A DNA stretch of 64,000 nt from an uncultured Clostridia bacterium (GTDB lineage Bacteria > Bacillota > Clostridia > Lachnospirales > Anaerotignaceae): the NCBI GenBank assembly GCA_902477755.1, contig CABSIK010000011.1:1-64000 (forward strand), written 5' to 3'. How positions within the stretch are numbered: the stretch's first letter is position 1; each line of letters opens with the position of its first letter. Below the pieces are notes generated by a model. It was not told where the DNA came from. It did not search any database and saw only the letters and a list, made by a program, of their open reading frames with translations. The position numbers were made by a program, and so were the translations under genes. Positions 44,644-54,654 of the stretch are shown one piece after another.

Positions 44644-45978
44644 TCAAAACGAAAAATACATAAAAGGATTGTTCAACCCCATGGCAATCTGATAGATAGA
44701 GAACCAGAAGATCGCCAACAATATCAGGATGCCCAGACCACGGCGATAATTGCGCTTCAGCCATTTTTCACCAAAGGGAAAAGCGAAAAAGATACCGGCC
44801 AACAGGAACGGCCCATACATACTGCCATATTTCAGATAATCTCCTGCTGACACATTAATGCCCTCATATGGCACGACAGGACCAAAAAGCCGCAGGAAGC
44901 ACCAAATAATATCAGATAATTCCGGCAGTGCGAAAAATACCCAGGACAAGGGAATCACCAACAATACATAGATATGCGCCAACCATGGTTTGTTTTCCAA
45001 AAATTTGCGCAGCCAGATTTTTTCCATAGCAATCCAGAAGAACAGGAACATTCCCCATATCAGGAAATTGATGCCAAATCCATGCCATAAACCTGTCAAA
45101 AGCCATACGGCAAACAGATTGATGATGGTTCTTGCAGTTCCTTTTCGACTGCCGCCCATAGGGATATAAACATAGTCACGGAACCATGCCCCAAGAGTTA
45201 TGTGCCAGCGACGGTAAAATTCAGACACGGATTTTGACAAATAGGGACTGTCAAAGTTGGTTGGCATGGTGTAGCCCAGCATTTTTGCAATGCCGATTGC
45301 CATAAGGGAATATCCCTGAAAATCGAAATACAGCTGCAAACTGTAGCCGATGACCCCCATCCACGCAAGCTGTGTGGAAATACTAGGAAGTCCAATGGTC
45401 TGAATTTCACGCCAAAGCCCAGCCAACTGGTTTGCAAGAAGCACTTTGTAGCCCAGCCCAATGATGAAGCACGCGGCACCATACTCAATGTTCACACCGT
45501 TGCGAGGGGGTTTTTCCCCCATGAGCTGCACCCTTCTTGTTTCCATCTGCTCCAGACGGGCAATAGGGCCAGAAAGGAGCTTCGGAAAGAACAAAATATA
45601 GGATAACAAATCCAACAAACCTTTTTCTGTAGGTTTGCGATAAGTATCCACAAGCAATGCTAAAATGGTAAAGATGACAAAGCTGACACCGGGCATCAAT
45701 TGATCTGACCCTTTATTCCAAACCAAAAACGCTGTAAATGCCAAAACAGATACGATCAGAGCCAACTTGCCTTTTTTACGCACCCAATAAGCCGCCGCTG
45801 CTGCCAGCACAGTAAGTCCCAGCAGATATGGCAGCCATGACAGACACGACACGCCATAAAAGAAAATACTGCCTACAACAATGGCAGCTTTTTTTCCCTG
45901 TGCTGAGGGTATCAAATAATATATGAAAACAAAAACAGGCAAAAACCATATGATAAACGGAATGCTTCCAAAATCCAA
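44644..45978 (-). CDS. MBOAT-family membrane O-acyltransferase
   Basis: The 444-aa protein has about ten membrane segments and the AlgI/DltB pattern: SYILFFPKLLSGPI, FDFQGYSLMAIGIA, SEFYRRWHITLGAWFRDYVY and the catalytic His in LTGLWHG. It carries acyl groups from inside to outside for O-acetylation of a polysaccharide or cell-wall polymer; the acceptor is unknown. It is first in the operon with the SGNH gene. An intrinsic terminator lies in its 5' leader. Confidence 0.9.
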   Translation of the reverse strand: MDFGSIPFIIWFLPVFVFIYYLIPSAQGKKAAIVVGSIFFYGVSCLSWLPYLLGLTVLAAAAAYWVRKKGKLALIVSVLAFTAFLVWNKGSDQLMPGVSFVIFTILALLVDTYRKPTEKGLLDLLSYILFFPKLLSGPIARLEQMETRRVQLMGEKPPRNGVNIEYGAACFIIGLGYKVLLANQLAGLWREIQTIGLPSISTQLAWMGVIGYSLQLYFDFQGYSLMAIGIAKMLGYTMPTNFDSPYLSKSVSEFYRRWHITLGAWFRDYVYIPMGGSRKGTARTIINLFAVWLLTGLWHGFGINFLIWGMFLFFWIAMEKIWLRKFLENKPWLAHIYVLLVIPLSWVFFALPELSDIIWCFLRLFGPVVPYEGINVSAGDYLKYGSMYGPFLLAGIFFAFPFGEKWLKRNYRRGLGILILLAIFWFSIYQIAMGLNNPFMYFSF

Positions 45979-46066
45979 CGCAATGCTCCTCCTATTTCTT
46001 TCTCTTTATATAGACAAAACAAACGCAAAAAAAGTTGTATTTTGTCGAAATTATTCCCAAAAAAAT

Positions 46067-46093
46067 CCGATGCCTGCCAGCGGCAGACATCGG
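46067..46093 (-). terminator. Intrinsic terminator upstream of the MBOAT operon
   Basis: A 12-bp stem (CCGATGTCTGCC / GGCAGGCATCGG on the minus strand, one U-G pair) with a 3-nt loop is followed by ATTTTTTT. It lies between the promoter at 46125 and the MBOAT start at 45978, or it may end the LacI-type transcript. Confidence 0.85.
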
Positions 46094-46124
46094 AGCCCCT
46101 TTGGTTGACAGAATATCGTCCTAT

Positions 46125-46153
46125 ATTATACGGCACAATGTGCCTGGAAACAA
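46125..46153 (-). promoter_or_regulatory. Minus-strand promoter with an internal operator-like dyad
   Basis: TTGTTT (46148-46153), 17 nt, TATAAT (46125-46130) on the minus strand. The spacer holds a perfect dyad GGCACA-A-TGTGCC (46132-46144). A transcript from here would meet the terminator at 46067 after roughly 50-60 nt. Confidence 0.6.
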
Positions 46154-46276
46154 GTCCTCCAGACAGTTTCCTCCTTTTTTTCCATTTTACACAAAATGGA
46201 GAAGAAGTTTGCTGGTACGTCTGTCTTTTTTTCTGATGTAACTGTAAAAAAATAGAAATGATATCACTTCTTCTCT

Positions 46277-47542
<1,266 letters not shown>

Positions 47543-48856
47543 ATGAAAAAAGGCAATCCTTTCGCACTGATTCCCATTGTGGTGTTCCTTGTGCTGTTCA
47601 TCGCAGTGGGTGTCATCGACAACTCCCATGGCGGCATGTTCGGCGATTCCCTGCCTGCCATCGTCGGCTTCGTCATCGCACTTGTCGTTGCTTTTCTGCA
47701 GAATCCAAAGGGACAAAAGCTCTCCTTTGAAGAAAAGCTGAACAACATGGCTCGGGGCGCCGGTGACGAAAACATCATGATTATGTGTCTGGTATTTATT
47801 CTGGCAGGCGCATTTTCCGCTTCTGTAAAAGCAGCCGGCGGTGTAGACTCCACCGTAAACTTTGGCTTATCCATCATGCCCGGCAGTGTTGCTGTGGTAG
47901 GTGTATTTGTGGTAGGCTGCTTCATTTCCACCTCTATGGGTACATCCGTTGGTACCATTGTTGCTCTGGCACCCATTGCCATCGGTATCAGTGAAAAAAC
48001 AGGAATCTCCATGCCGCTGTGCATCGGCGCAGCTGTCTGCGGCGCTATGTTTGGGGACAACCTGTCCATGATCTCCGACACAACCATTGCTGCTACCAGA
48101 ACCCAGGGATGCGATATGAAGGATAAATTCCGTGAAAACTTCAAAATCGCTCTGCCTGCTGCAATCTTAACAGCAATCCTGCTGTTCCTGCGTACCAAAG
48201 GCAATGATTACGTTATGGAAGAAGCACTGGAATATAACTTTATCCGTATTGTTCCTTATCTGGTGGTACTCATCGGTGCTTTGGCAGGTCTAAACGTATT
48301 TATGCTGTTGGTAGGCGGCACTGTACTTTCTCTGTGTATCGGTATCGCCTATGGCGATTTCACCCTCATTGAAAGCTTCGGCATTATGGGTGAAGGTATC
48401 ATGGGTATGTACGACATTACTGTTATTTCTATTATTGTTGCTGGTCTGGTTTCCTTGGTGCGTCAAAATGGCGGTATCGACTGGCTGCTTTACATTATCC
48501 GTCGCTGCATCCGCGGCCCTAAAGGCGCACAGATCGGGATTGCCGCTCTGTCCTCTGTTGTAGACTGTTCTACAGCAAACAACACTGTTGCCATTGTGAT
48601 TGCCGGCCCTATTGCGAAAGAAATCGCAGGAGATTACAATATCTCCCCTAAGAGAACCGCATCTCTGCTGGATATTTTCACTTCTGTTTTCCAGGGACTG
48701 ATTCCTTACGGTGCACAGCTCCTTTACGCTTCTGCTGCAACTGCAACTGCTGCTGTCAGCGTATCTTCTGTAGAAATCGTGCCTTTCTGCTATTACCCTA
48801 TTCTGCTGGGTATCTGTGCACTGCTATATATTATTTTTGAAAAGAAAAAATCCTGA
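47543..48856 (+). CDS. NhaC-family Na+/H+ antiporter
   Basis: The 437-aa protein has about eleven membrane segments. Family marks are the STSMGTSVGTI stretch, GDNLSMISDTTIAATRTQGCDMKDKFREN (partly quoted by position 179-207) and VVDCSTANNTVAIV. It is expected to exchange sodium and protons, or an organic anion in some relatives, at the cell membrane. It starts with a short cytoplasmic MKKGNPF. It stands alone with its own terminator. Confidence 0.88.
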   Translation: MKKGNPFALIPIVVFLVLFIAVGVIDNSHGGMFGDSLPAIVGFVIALVVAFLQNPKGQKLSFEEKLNNMARGAGDENIMIMCLVFILAGAFSASVKAAGGVDSTVNFGLSIMPGSVAVVGVFVVGCFISTSMGTSVGTIVALAPIAIGISEKTGISMPLCIGAAVCGAMFGDNLSMISDTTIAATRTQGCDMKDKFRENFKIALPAAILTAILLFLRTKGNDYVMEEALEYNFIRIVPYLVVLIGALAGLNVFMLLVGGTVLSLCIGIAYGDFTLIESFGIMGEGIMGMYDITVISIIVAGLVSLVRQNGGIDWLLYIIRRCIRGPKGAQIGIAALSSVVDCSTANNTVAIVIAGPIAKEIAGDYNISPKRTASLLDIFTSVFQGLIPYGAQLLYASAATATAAVSVSSVEIVPFCYYPILLGICALLYIIFEKKKS

Positions 48857-48863
48857 TTCTTTT

Positions 48864-48893
48864 GTCCTTACCCGTCTGGGTAAGGACTTTTTT
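48864..48893 (+). terminator. Terminator after the nhaC-type gene
   Basis: A perfect 10-bp stem (GTCCTTACCC / GGGTAAGGAC) with loop GTCT is followed by TTTTTT. Confidence 0.92.
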
Positions 48894-48984
48894 ATGCCTG
48901 CAAATTCCTCTTTCTCCCCTCTGCACAGCCCTTGCCTTTTTTTCCAAAAAGTGCTAAACTGACGGAAAAAGGAGGTTTTGAAAA

Positions 48985-49281
48985 ATGTATACAACAAGTA
49001 TTGCAGTACAGGTACTGCCTGACGTTACAGAAACAGAAAAGGTTCTTGCCATTGTAGATAAAGTCATTGCCTACATTGACAGCACAGGTTATCATTATGT
49101 GGTGGGCCCTTTTGAAACCACCATCGAAGGCGATCTGGAAGGTCTGATGGCTATCGCAAAACGCTGTCAGGAAATCCCCATTGAAGAAGGCGCTCCTTCC
49201 ACAAAAACATATATCAAAGTATTCCACAATCCCACTGGAGTACTGACCATCAACGAAAAAATCGACAAATTCAATAAATAA
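48985..49281 (+). CDS. Thiamine-binding protein (MTH1187/YkoF-like)
   Basis: The 98-aa protein has the ferredoxin-like fold of the MTH1187 family: TSIAVQVLPDVTE, YIDSTGYHYVVGPFETTIEGD, and a C-terminal strand TYIKVFHN. Relatives bind thiamine or hydroxymethylpyrimidine. AAAGGAGGTTTTGAAAA precedes the ATG. It is 10 bp before the HAD hydrolase gene, so the pair is one operon; no TPP riboswitch was seen upstream. Confidence 0.8.
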   Translation: MYTTSIAVQVLPDVTETEKVLAIVDKVIAYIDSTGYHYVVGPFETTIEGDLEGLMAIAKRCQEIPIEEGAPSTKTYIKVFHNPTGVLTINEKIDKFNK

Positions 49282-49291
49282 GGATACGCGT

Positions 49292-49927
49292 ATGACAAAA
49301 CACATTATTTTCGATCTGGACGGCACACTCATTGATTCCATGCCTGTCTGGAGAAACACAGGAAAACGTTATTTGGAAAGCCACAACATTCCCATTCCCC
49401 CCAACCTGCTTTCCGTTATGAAAAAACAAACACTGCCGCAGACAGCAGAATTTTTCCGTCAGGAATTGGGGGCTACACAAAGTGTAAGGGAAATCTGTGA
49501 CGAAGTCATTTCTTACGTTGCAGACCAGTATGCAAATTCTATTCCACTGAAGCCTTTTGTCAAAGAATTTCTGGAACAGGAAAAAAGCAAAGGTACAAAG
49601 ATGTGTATTCTGACTGCTTCTGAAGCGGATTACATCCATCTTGCACTGAATCGTTTGGAACTGCTGCCCTATTTTGAATTTGTGGCAACATGTACCGAGG
49701 TGGGCGCATCCAAAGACAGTCCAAAGGTGTTCCAGATGATGATGGAACGGTTGGGCGGTACTTTAGAAGACACTGTTGTCTTTGAAGATGCTTACTACGC
49801 CATCAAAAGCGCAAAGGATGGCGGCTTTACCGTTTATGCCATTGCAGATACCATGTCAAACAGTGAAAAAGAAATCATTGCAAGTACTGCTGATCGGTAT
49901 ATCTACAGCTACGAAGAATTGCTTTAA
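49292..49927 (+). CDS. HAD-superfamily phosphatase (beta-phosphoglucomutase-like)
   Basis: The 211-aa protein has the HAD motifs: IFDLDGTLIDS (nucleophile and acid Asp), LTAS (motif II), Lys in GASKDSPK and the acidic pair in VFEDAYYAI. A helical cap lies at about 15-80. It is likely a small-molecule phosphatase. Being next to a thiamine-binding protein, thiamine or pyrimidine phosphates are one possible substrate (inference). Confidence 0.87.
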   Translation: MTKHIIFDLDGTLIDSMPVWRNTGKRYLESHNIPIPPNLLSVMKKQTLPQTAEFFRQELGATQSVREICDEVISYVADQYANSIPLKPFVKEFLEQEKSKGTKMCILTASEADYIHLALNRLELLPYFEFVATCTEVGASKDSPKVFQMMMERLGGTLEDTVVFEDAYYAIKSAKDGGFTVYAIADTMSNSEKEIIASTADRYIYSYEELL

Positions 49928-49968
49928 GAGAAAAAAGCAAAACGAATCACCAAAAGAAGCTGTACTTT

Positions 49969-50076
49969 CATCTTCATAAGAAAACAAAGAAAGCTGAAAT
50001 CCTTACAAAAACAAAGGGTTTCAGCTTTTTCTGTTGCTGCGATTTTATCTGATATGTTTTCTTGAAGGGAATTTGC
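49969..50076. repeat. Hairpin element copy D
   Basis: CATCTTCATAAGAAAACA opens the copy, a stem AAAGCTGAAATCC / GGGTTTCAGCTTT (49990-50002, 50016-50028) follows, and ATGTTTTCTTGAAGGGAATTTGC closes it (50053-50075). It shares its right half with copy C read on the other strand. It follows the HAD gene and can terminate it. Confidence 0.8.
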
Positions 50077-50413
50077 TCTATTGTATGCTTTTTTGTCTGT
50101 CATTTGTCTGATATATTGGTATACAGTGATACGCCTTCTTTTTATTTTTCTTTTTAAAAAATCATAAATTGTGTCCAAAATTCTACCTTTGTGAATCTCG
50201 TCTTTTTATTCAAACATACATTTTGTTATTCACTCATAGTGTTAGTTATTTTTTTAAATGAAACCTTTCAAAATCCTGATAAATCAACCATTCTCGTCAT
50301 ACAACGTATCTATTTATGTACAATATGTATAAAAATCTTTCATTTTTTAACTGTAAATAAATGGAAATTACGATAACTTTATAGAAAAACTCATAAAAAT
50401 ATGCATAAAACAC
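50077..50413. other. AT-rich region upstream of the OPT transporter gene
   Basis: About 340 bp with no open frame bearing a ribosome site and no recognised riboswitch. Its length suggests a control region for the OPT-pqqD operon. Confidence 0.4.
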
Positions 50414-50442
50414 TTGTCATACATATCCTTTTGTACTATACT
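50414..50442 (+). promoter_or_regulatory. Promoter of the OPT-pqqD operon
   Basis: TTGTCA (50414-50419), 17 nt, TATACT (50437-50442), 47 bp before the start codon. Confidence 0.8.
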
Positions 50443-50488
50443 GGTATTTGTTAGCCAATCAAAAATTTAATAAAGAAGGAAGAGAAAC

Positions 50489-52390
50489 ATGAGCGAAAAC
50501 AAAGATTTCAAACCTTACATTCCGGCGGAGAAAGTAACCCCGGAAATCACAGTGACATCCGTTATCGTTGGTGTCCTGTTGGCGATCATCTTTGGTGCAG
50601 CAAATGCATACTTGGGTCTTCGCGTTGGTCTGACTGTATCCGCTTCCATTCCTGCGGCAGTTATCTCCATGGCGGTCATCCGTATCATCATGAAGAAAAA
50701 CTCCATTCTGGAAAGCAATATCGTACAGACCATCGGTTCTGCCGGTGAATCCCTGGCAGCCGGTGCAATTTTTACTCTGCCTGCTCTGTTCCTGTGGGCA
50801 GCTGAAGGCAAAGGTGAAAATCCTGGTCTTCTGGAAATCACTGTCATTGCACTTTGCGGTGGTATTCTGGGCGTTATGTTCATGGTACCCCTGCGTAATG
50901 CGCTGATCGTAAAGGAACATGCAACTCTGCCCTACCCTGAAGGTACAGCCTGCGCAGACGTTCTGCTGGCTGGTGAAGAAGGCGGTTCCAACGCTTCCAC
51001 CGTATTCAAAGGCATGGGCTTTGCAGCTATCTTCAAATTCATTGTAGACGGCATCAAACTGGTTCCCAGTGAAATCAACTACACATTCAAAAGTCTGGGC
51101 GGCCAGATCGGTACCCAGATCTATCCTGCGCTGATCGGTGTTGGTTACATTGTAGGCCCCAGAATTTCCTCCTACATGTTCGTAGGCGGTCTGTTCGGCT
51201 GGTGTGTACTGATCCCTATCATTCTGCTGTTCGGCAGCGACATTGTTATGTATCCTGGTACCACAACCATCGCGCAGATTTTTGCTGAAAGCGGTCCCAG
51301 CGGCATTTGGGGCAGCTATGTTCGTTACATCGGTGCCGGCGCCATCGCAACTGGCGGTCTGATCAGCCTGATCAAATCCTTCCCCCTGATCTGCAGCACT
51401 TTTGCACAGGCAATGAAGGGTCTGAAAAACAGCGGTGGTCATGGTACAGCTCGTACTGAACAGGATCTGCCTATGAATGTGATCCTCATCAGCATCGCTG
51501 TAGTTGCTCTGGTTATCTGGCTGTTCCCTGCGATCCCTGTAAATCTGGCAGGCGCAATCATGATTGTCGTATTCGGTTTCTTCTTTGCGACCGTTTCCGC
51601 ACGTATGGTTGGTCTGGTAGGCAGCTCCAACAACCCTGTTTCTGGTATGGCAATCGCAACACTGCTGATTGCAACACTGCTGCTCAAATCCATGGGTATG
51701 ACAGGTATCGAAGGTATGACAGGCGCTATTGCCATTGGTTCTGTTATCTGTGTTATCGCAGCGCTGGCTGGTGACACTTCTCAGGACTTGAAAACAGGTT
51801 ACCTGCTGGGTGCAACACCCAAAAAACAGCAGATCGGTGAATTGATCGGTATCCTGGCTTCTTCTTTGGCTATCGGCGGCGTTCTGTACCTGCTGCACAA
51901 AGCATGGGGCTACGGCACACCGCAGATCCCTGCGCCTCAGGCAACACTGATAAAAATGATCGTAGAAGGTATCATGGGCGGCGACCTACCTTGGTCTCTG
52001 GTATTCATTGGCGTATTCATTGCCATCGGCATTGAAATCGTTGGTGTACCTGTAATGCCTTTTGCAGTTGGTCTGTATCTTCCCGTTCAGCTGAATGCAT
52101 GTATCATGATTGGCGGTATCATCAATCTGCTGATGAACAGAAGAAAGAACGTAGACCAGAAAACGAAAGACGCACAGCTCAACGACGGTACTCTGTACTG
52201 CGCTGGTATGATCGCCGGCGAAGGTCTGGTTGGTATCGCACTGGCAATTCTGGCAGTATTCACCATCGACCCTGCCAACATCCTGAACGGCTTCAGCCTT
52301 GGCGTGATCGGCAGCATCGTTGTGCTGGCTCTGATTATTCTGACACTGCTGAAATCCTCCCTTTGGGGTAAAAACAGGGTGAAGAAATAA
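50489..52390 (+). CDS. OPT-family oligopeptide transporter
   Basis: The 633-aa protein has about 15 membrane segments and OPT marks such as GAANAYLGLRVGLTVSASIPAAV (residues about 31-53), QTIGSAGESLAAGAIFTLPA and LPYPEGTACADVL. OPT/YSL carriers import oligopeptides or metal chelates by proton symport. AAGAAGGAAGAGAAAC precedes the ATG. The stop is 2 bp from the start of the PqqD-like gene. Confidence 0.92.
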   Translation: MSENKDFKPYIPAEKVTPEITVTSVIVGVLLAIIFGAANAYLGLRVGLTVSASIPAAVISMAVIRIIMKKNSILESNIVQTIGSAGESLAAGAIFTLPALFLWAAEGKGENPGLLEITVIALCGGILGVMFMVPLRNALIVKEHATLPYPEGTACADVLLAGEEGGSNASTVFKGMGFAAIFKFIVDGIKLVPSEINYTFKSLGGQIGTQIYPALIGVGYIVGPRISSYMFVGGLFGWCVLIPIILLFGSDIVMYPGTTTIAQIFAESGPSGIWGSYVRYIGAGAIATGGLISLIKSFPLICSTFAQAMKGLKNSGGHGTARTEQDLPMNVILISIAVVALVIWLFPAIPVNLAGAIMIVVFGFFFATVSARMVGLVGSSNNPVSGMAIATLLIATLLLKSMGMTGIEGMTGAIAIGSVICVIAALAGDTSQDLKTGYLLGATPKKQQIGELIGILASSLAIGGVLYLLHKAWGYGTPQIPAPQATLIKMIVEGIMGGDLPWSLVFIGVFIAIGIEIVGVPVMPFAVGLYLPVQLNACIMIGGIINLLMNRRKNVDQKTKDAQLNDGTLYCAGMIAGEGLVGIALAILAVFTIDPANILNGFSLGVIGSIVVLALIILTLLKSSLWGKNRVKK

Positions 52391-52392
52391 TC

Positions 52393-52755
52393 ATGAAAAA
52401 GAAAAAAGAAACACAGCAAATCAATTATCTGGATATGATTCCATCCCATAACATCGAGAATTGGCAAACAGCAGAGGATGGTGTCGTAACTCTGATGGTG
52501 GAAAACAGCGGACTGTTCCACAGCATCGCACAAAAGTTTTTTAAAAAACCGAAATATACACAGGTTCATCTGGATACTATGGGCAGTTTTCTGTGGCCCC
52601 GTATGGATGGACAAAAAAGCGTTGCTGATCTGGCACTTGAAGTAAAGGCAGAATTCGGAAAAGAGGCAGAACCCCTCTATCCTCGCATTGCCAAGTATTT
52701 TCAGATTTTAGAAAGTTATCACTTTGTAAAATTGGTACCAAAGAGCAGTAATTGA
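52393..52755 (+). CDS. PqqD-family protein coupled to the OPT transporter
   Basis: The 120-aa protein has a PqqD-like winged helix in its second half (LWPRMDGQKSVADLALEV, then YPRIAKYFQILE). PqqD-type proteins bind precursor peptides for modification enzymes. No radical SAM enzyme or precursor peptide is in the window. The 2-bp spacing from the OPT gene indicates one transcript and coupled translation; a link with peptide handling at the transporter is inference. Confidence 0.8.
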   Translation: MKKKKETQQINYLDMIPSHNIENWQTAEDGVVTLMVENSGLFHSIAQKFFKKPKYTQVHLDTMGSFLWPRMDGQKSVADLALEVKAEFGKEAEPLYPRIAKYFQILESYHFVKLVPKSSN

Positions 52756-52852
52756 TTTCCATCTGATTGCTTTATAAAAAACAAATATAGCCAGAATCCA
52801 TGATTTTGAACTGAACCCAAAAAATTAGACAATATTTTCAAATTAAAATTGT

Positions 52853-53203
52853 TTAAGAAGCCAGATGGGCTTGTTGTCTGTAAATTGCAGGCGGCAAGCC
52901 CTTTCGCTTTGCCTTGATTCGTCTGTTATTATAATAATTTAAATATTCCATCAGTTCCTGTTTGAAGTGTTCCATGGATTGGAACTTTTGCAAATAGAGA
53001 AGTTCACTCTTGAGCAATCCAAAGAAATTTTCCATAACAGCATTATCCAGACAGTTGCCTTTTCGACTCATACTCTGACGGATACCTCTTTGCTTGAGCA
53101 TTTGGCGGTAATACTTGTTATGATACTGCCATCCCTGCTCGCAGCCGTTGTATTTCGTCAAGCAGATCATTTTCCGCCTTTTTAGGCAGTTACTTAGGTT
53201 CAC
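52853..53203 (-). pseudogene. IS3 transposase OrfB, C-terminal remnant
   Basis: About 100 residues of the DDE integrase core survive: [28 protein letters not shown] with the catalytic Glu, and [15 protein letters not shown]. The first two catalytic Asp and the HTH_21 part are missing, so the enzyme is dead. The first 15 or so codons read through the deletion joint. Confidence 0.9.
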
Positions 53204-53224
53204 CTTTACTTTACTTTTCTTGCC

Positions 53225-53416
53225 TCACCTTTCCACTGTAAGCCCCTCTGAACCTTCAGTTAAATAAATACGCTCCCAACTTTTTATTCGAGTGTCACAG
53301 CTGACCTCAAACCGTCTTGCTGTTTCGCAGCAGCCTAAATTCTCCTCCAGCATAGTTTCTATTACCATTTTCTTGAATTCTGGCGGATATTGCTTATATG
53401 GTTTTCTTTTTGACAT
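53225..53416 (-). pseudogene. IS3 OrfA, truncated
   Basis: A start MSKRKPYKQYPPEFKKMV and a helix-turn-helix (CCETARRFEVS) remain, but the frame stops after 63 codons where a complete OrfA has about 90-100 with a leucine zipper. GGGTGATTTTT precedes the ATG at 53416. Confidence 0.85.
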
Positions 53417-53541
53417 AAAAATCACCCCACTCGTTATCCAGTATATCATGCTGTCTAACAAATGGGGTGCAGTTCAACTGAAAGGATTCCAGCTATCTAT
53501 GTTTTCTTAATGAAAAAGCTCTAACAAAAGAGCTTTTCTGA

Positions 53542-54633
53542 TTATTTTTTGAAAGGTTTATATTCCACATCCAAACCGAAATGTTTGGGGCCGAAGCATG
53601 CCAGACCTTCGGGGGTTGTCCAGATTTCAGGAGAAGGCAGTGCAAGGACTGTCATTTTCTGTCCAATACCGAAATTGGGAGATGTAAGCGGATTGCCGTC
53701 TTCGCCGATCATGCAAATCAAATCAGGCGCAACCACATCTACTTCACCATTGCGGTAAGAAATGATATTTTCGTTCTTCAGCCAGATTTTGTACTGTTCG
53801 CCGACATATTCTCCTTCACCTGCCAGATAGATTTCACCAAAGTTAAAGCCATCTCTTGTTTCCCAAGGGAAATCTGTCACAGCACCTTTGAACAGGATTT
53901 TGCCTTCTTTTGCGTCAGCAATGGCTTCTGCCACGTCTGCGCCTTTTTCTTTCGCTTCTCTCAGGATCTGACCAATTTCCTGCGCATAAGTGATCATATC
54001 AGGAATCAGGGATTCTTTGATAACTTTGCCCACGTTCGCATGGTCTGCAACGCCAACCATGTTGTCGCTGGCAACAGCAATGGCTCTGACGATATCTTCC
54101 GCTCTCAAGTCATTCTGTACGTTCTGGATAACGATCTTTTCACCGAAACGAGTAGCCACCCCCATGGGATAAATGGGCACACCTTTCACATAGTATGTGG
54201 AATGCTGGAGTTCAGGCACAGATCTGCCGGCAGGGTCTGCGTCCAGCAGAGGTACGCCTTTTTCCAGAGCCGCATGGAGAGCTTCCGCTGTGTTTGCACC
54301 ACCCAGTTCTGTAGAACCTACGGCATAGATTTTTTTGCCCAAAGCTTCTTCCAGAGCTTCCATTGCCAGAACGGAGGGAACCACTTCAGAAACTTCCAAA
54401 TCTTTAAATTTAGGATTCAAACCGGTTGCAGAAGGTGCACCACAGCCATAAGGTGTTACCACATATTCATCATCAGGCAGTTCATCCAGACTGATAAGCT
54501 GCAGTACTTCATCATTGTCAAAATGCTTCTGCATCATTGCCAGACCTTCTTCCAGAGGGCCGCCGCCGCCAGTGCCCAGTACGGCACAGCCGTATAAAAT
54601 ATCTATCATATCCTGTTTTTTCAATTCTCTCAT
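53542..54633 (-). CDS. DUF917-family protein (S-methyl-thiohydantoin desulfurase fold)
   Basis: The 363-aa protein matches the family once called DUF917: it starts with the linker IDILYGCAVLGTGGGGPLEEG, and has YGCGAPSATG, ELGGANTAEAL, LDADPAGRSVPEL and YPMGVATRFGE. Members occur with hydantoinase-type or nucleobase permeases; some have been connected to sulfur removal from methylated thiohydantoins. Its exact substrate here is unknown. It follows the permease by 21 bp, and a PucR regulator is divergent, pointing to purine, hydantoin or related ring catabolism. Confidence 0.82.
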   Translation of the reverse strand: MRELKKQDMIDILYGCAVLGTGGGGPLEEGLAMMQKHFDNDEVLQLISLDELPDDEYVVTPYGCGAPSATGLNPKFKDLEVSEVVPSVLAMEALEEALGKKIYAVGSTELGGANTAEALHAALEKGVPLLDADPAGRSVPELQHSTYYVKGVPIYPMGVATRFGEKIVIQNVQNDLRAEDIVRAIAVASDNMVGVADHANVGKVIKESLIPDMITYAQEIGQILREAKEKGADVAEAIADAKEGKILFKGAVTDFPWETRDGFNFGEIYLAGEGEYVGEQYKIWLKNENIISYRNGEVDVVAPDLICMIGEDGNPLTSPNFGIGQKMTVLALPSPEIWTTPEGLACFGPKHFGLDVEYKPFKK

Positions 54634-54654
54634 GTTGCTACATCCTTTCTTTTT

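Larger units (their letters stand above)
52807..53476 (-). mobile_element. Internally deleted IS3-family element
   Basis: Related ends TGAACTG-ACCC...TTAGACA lie at 52807 and, inverted, at 53476. The 670 bp between are about half of a normal IS3 copy and keep only an orfA start and the 3' part of orfB. No target duplication is recognisable at these ends. It cannot transpose by itself. Confidence 0.85.
52785..53515. repeat. Hairpin element copy E, interrupted by an IS3-type insertion
   Basis: The left arm ATAGCCAGAATCC (about 52790-52802) and right arm GGATTCCAGCTAT (about 53484-53496), with TGTTTTCTTA after the right arm, match the dispersed hairpin family but are about 690 bp apart. The IS3-type element occupies the loop. 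The uninterrupted hairpin would have ended the OPT-pqqD operon and the converging DUF917 operon. Confidence 0.7.

Noticed and set aside
46105..46130. Plus-strand TTGACA with a TATA-like box overlapping the dyad region
   Set aside because: Spacing is 16 or less to a poor -10 and no plus-strand gene follows; the minus-strand promoter explains the region better.
48894..48984. Possible TPP riboswitch before the thiamine-binding protein gene
   Set aside because: The gap is 91 bp and lacks the conserved TPP motifs.
50459..51898. 479-codon open frame opposite the OPT transporter gene
   Set aside because: Its composition (Cys, Asp, Gln, Thr) is that of a strand-opposite shadow of a membrane protein gene.
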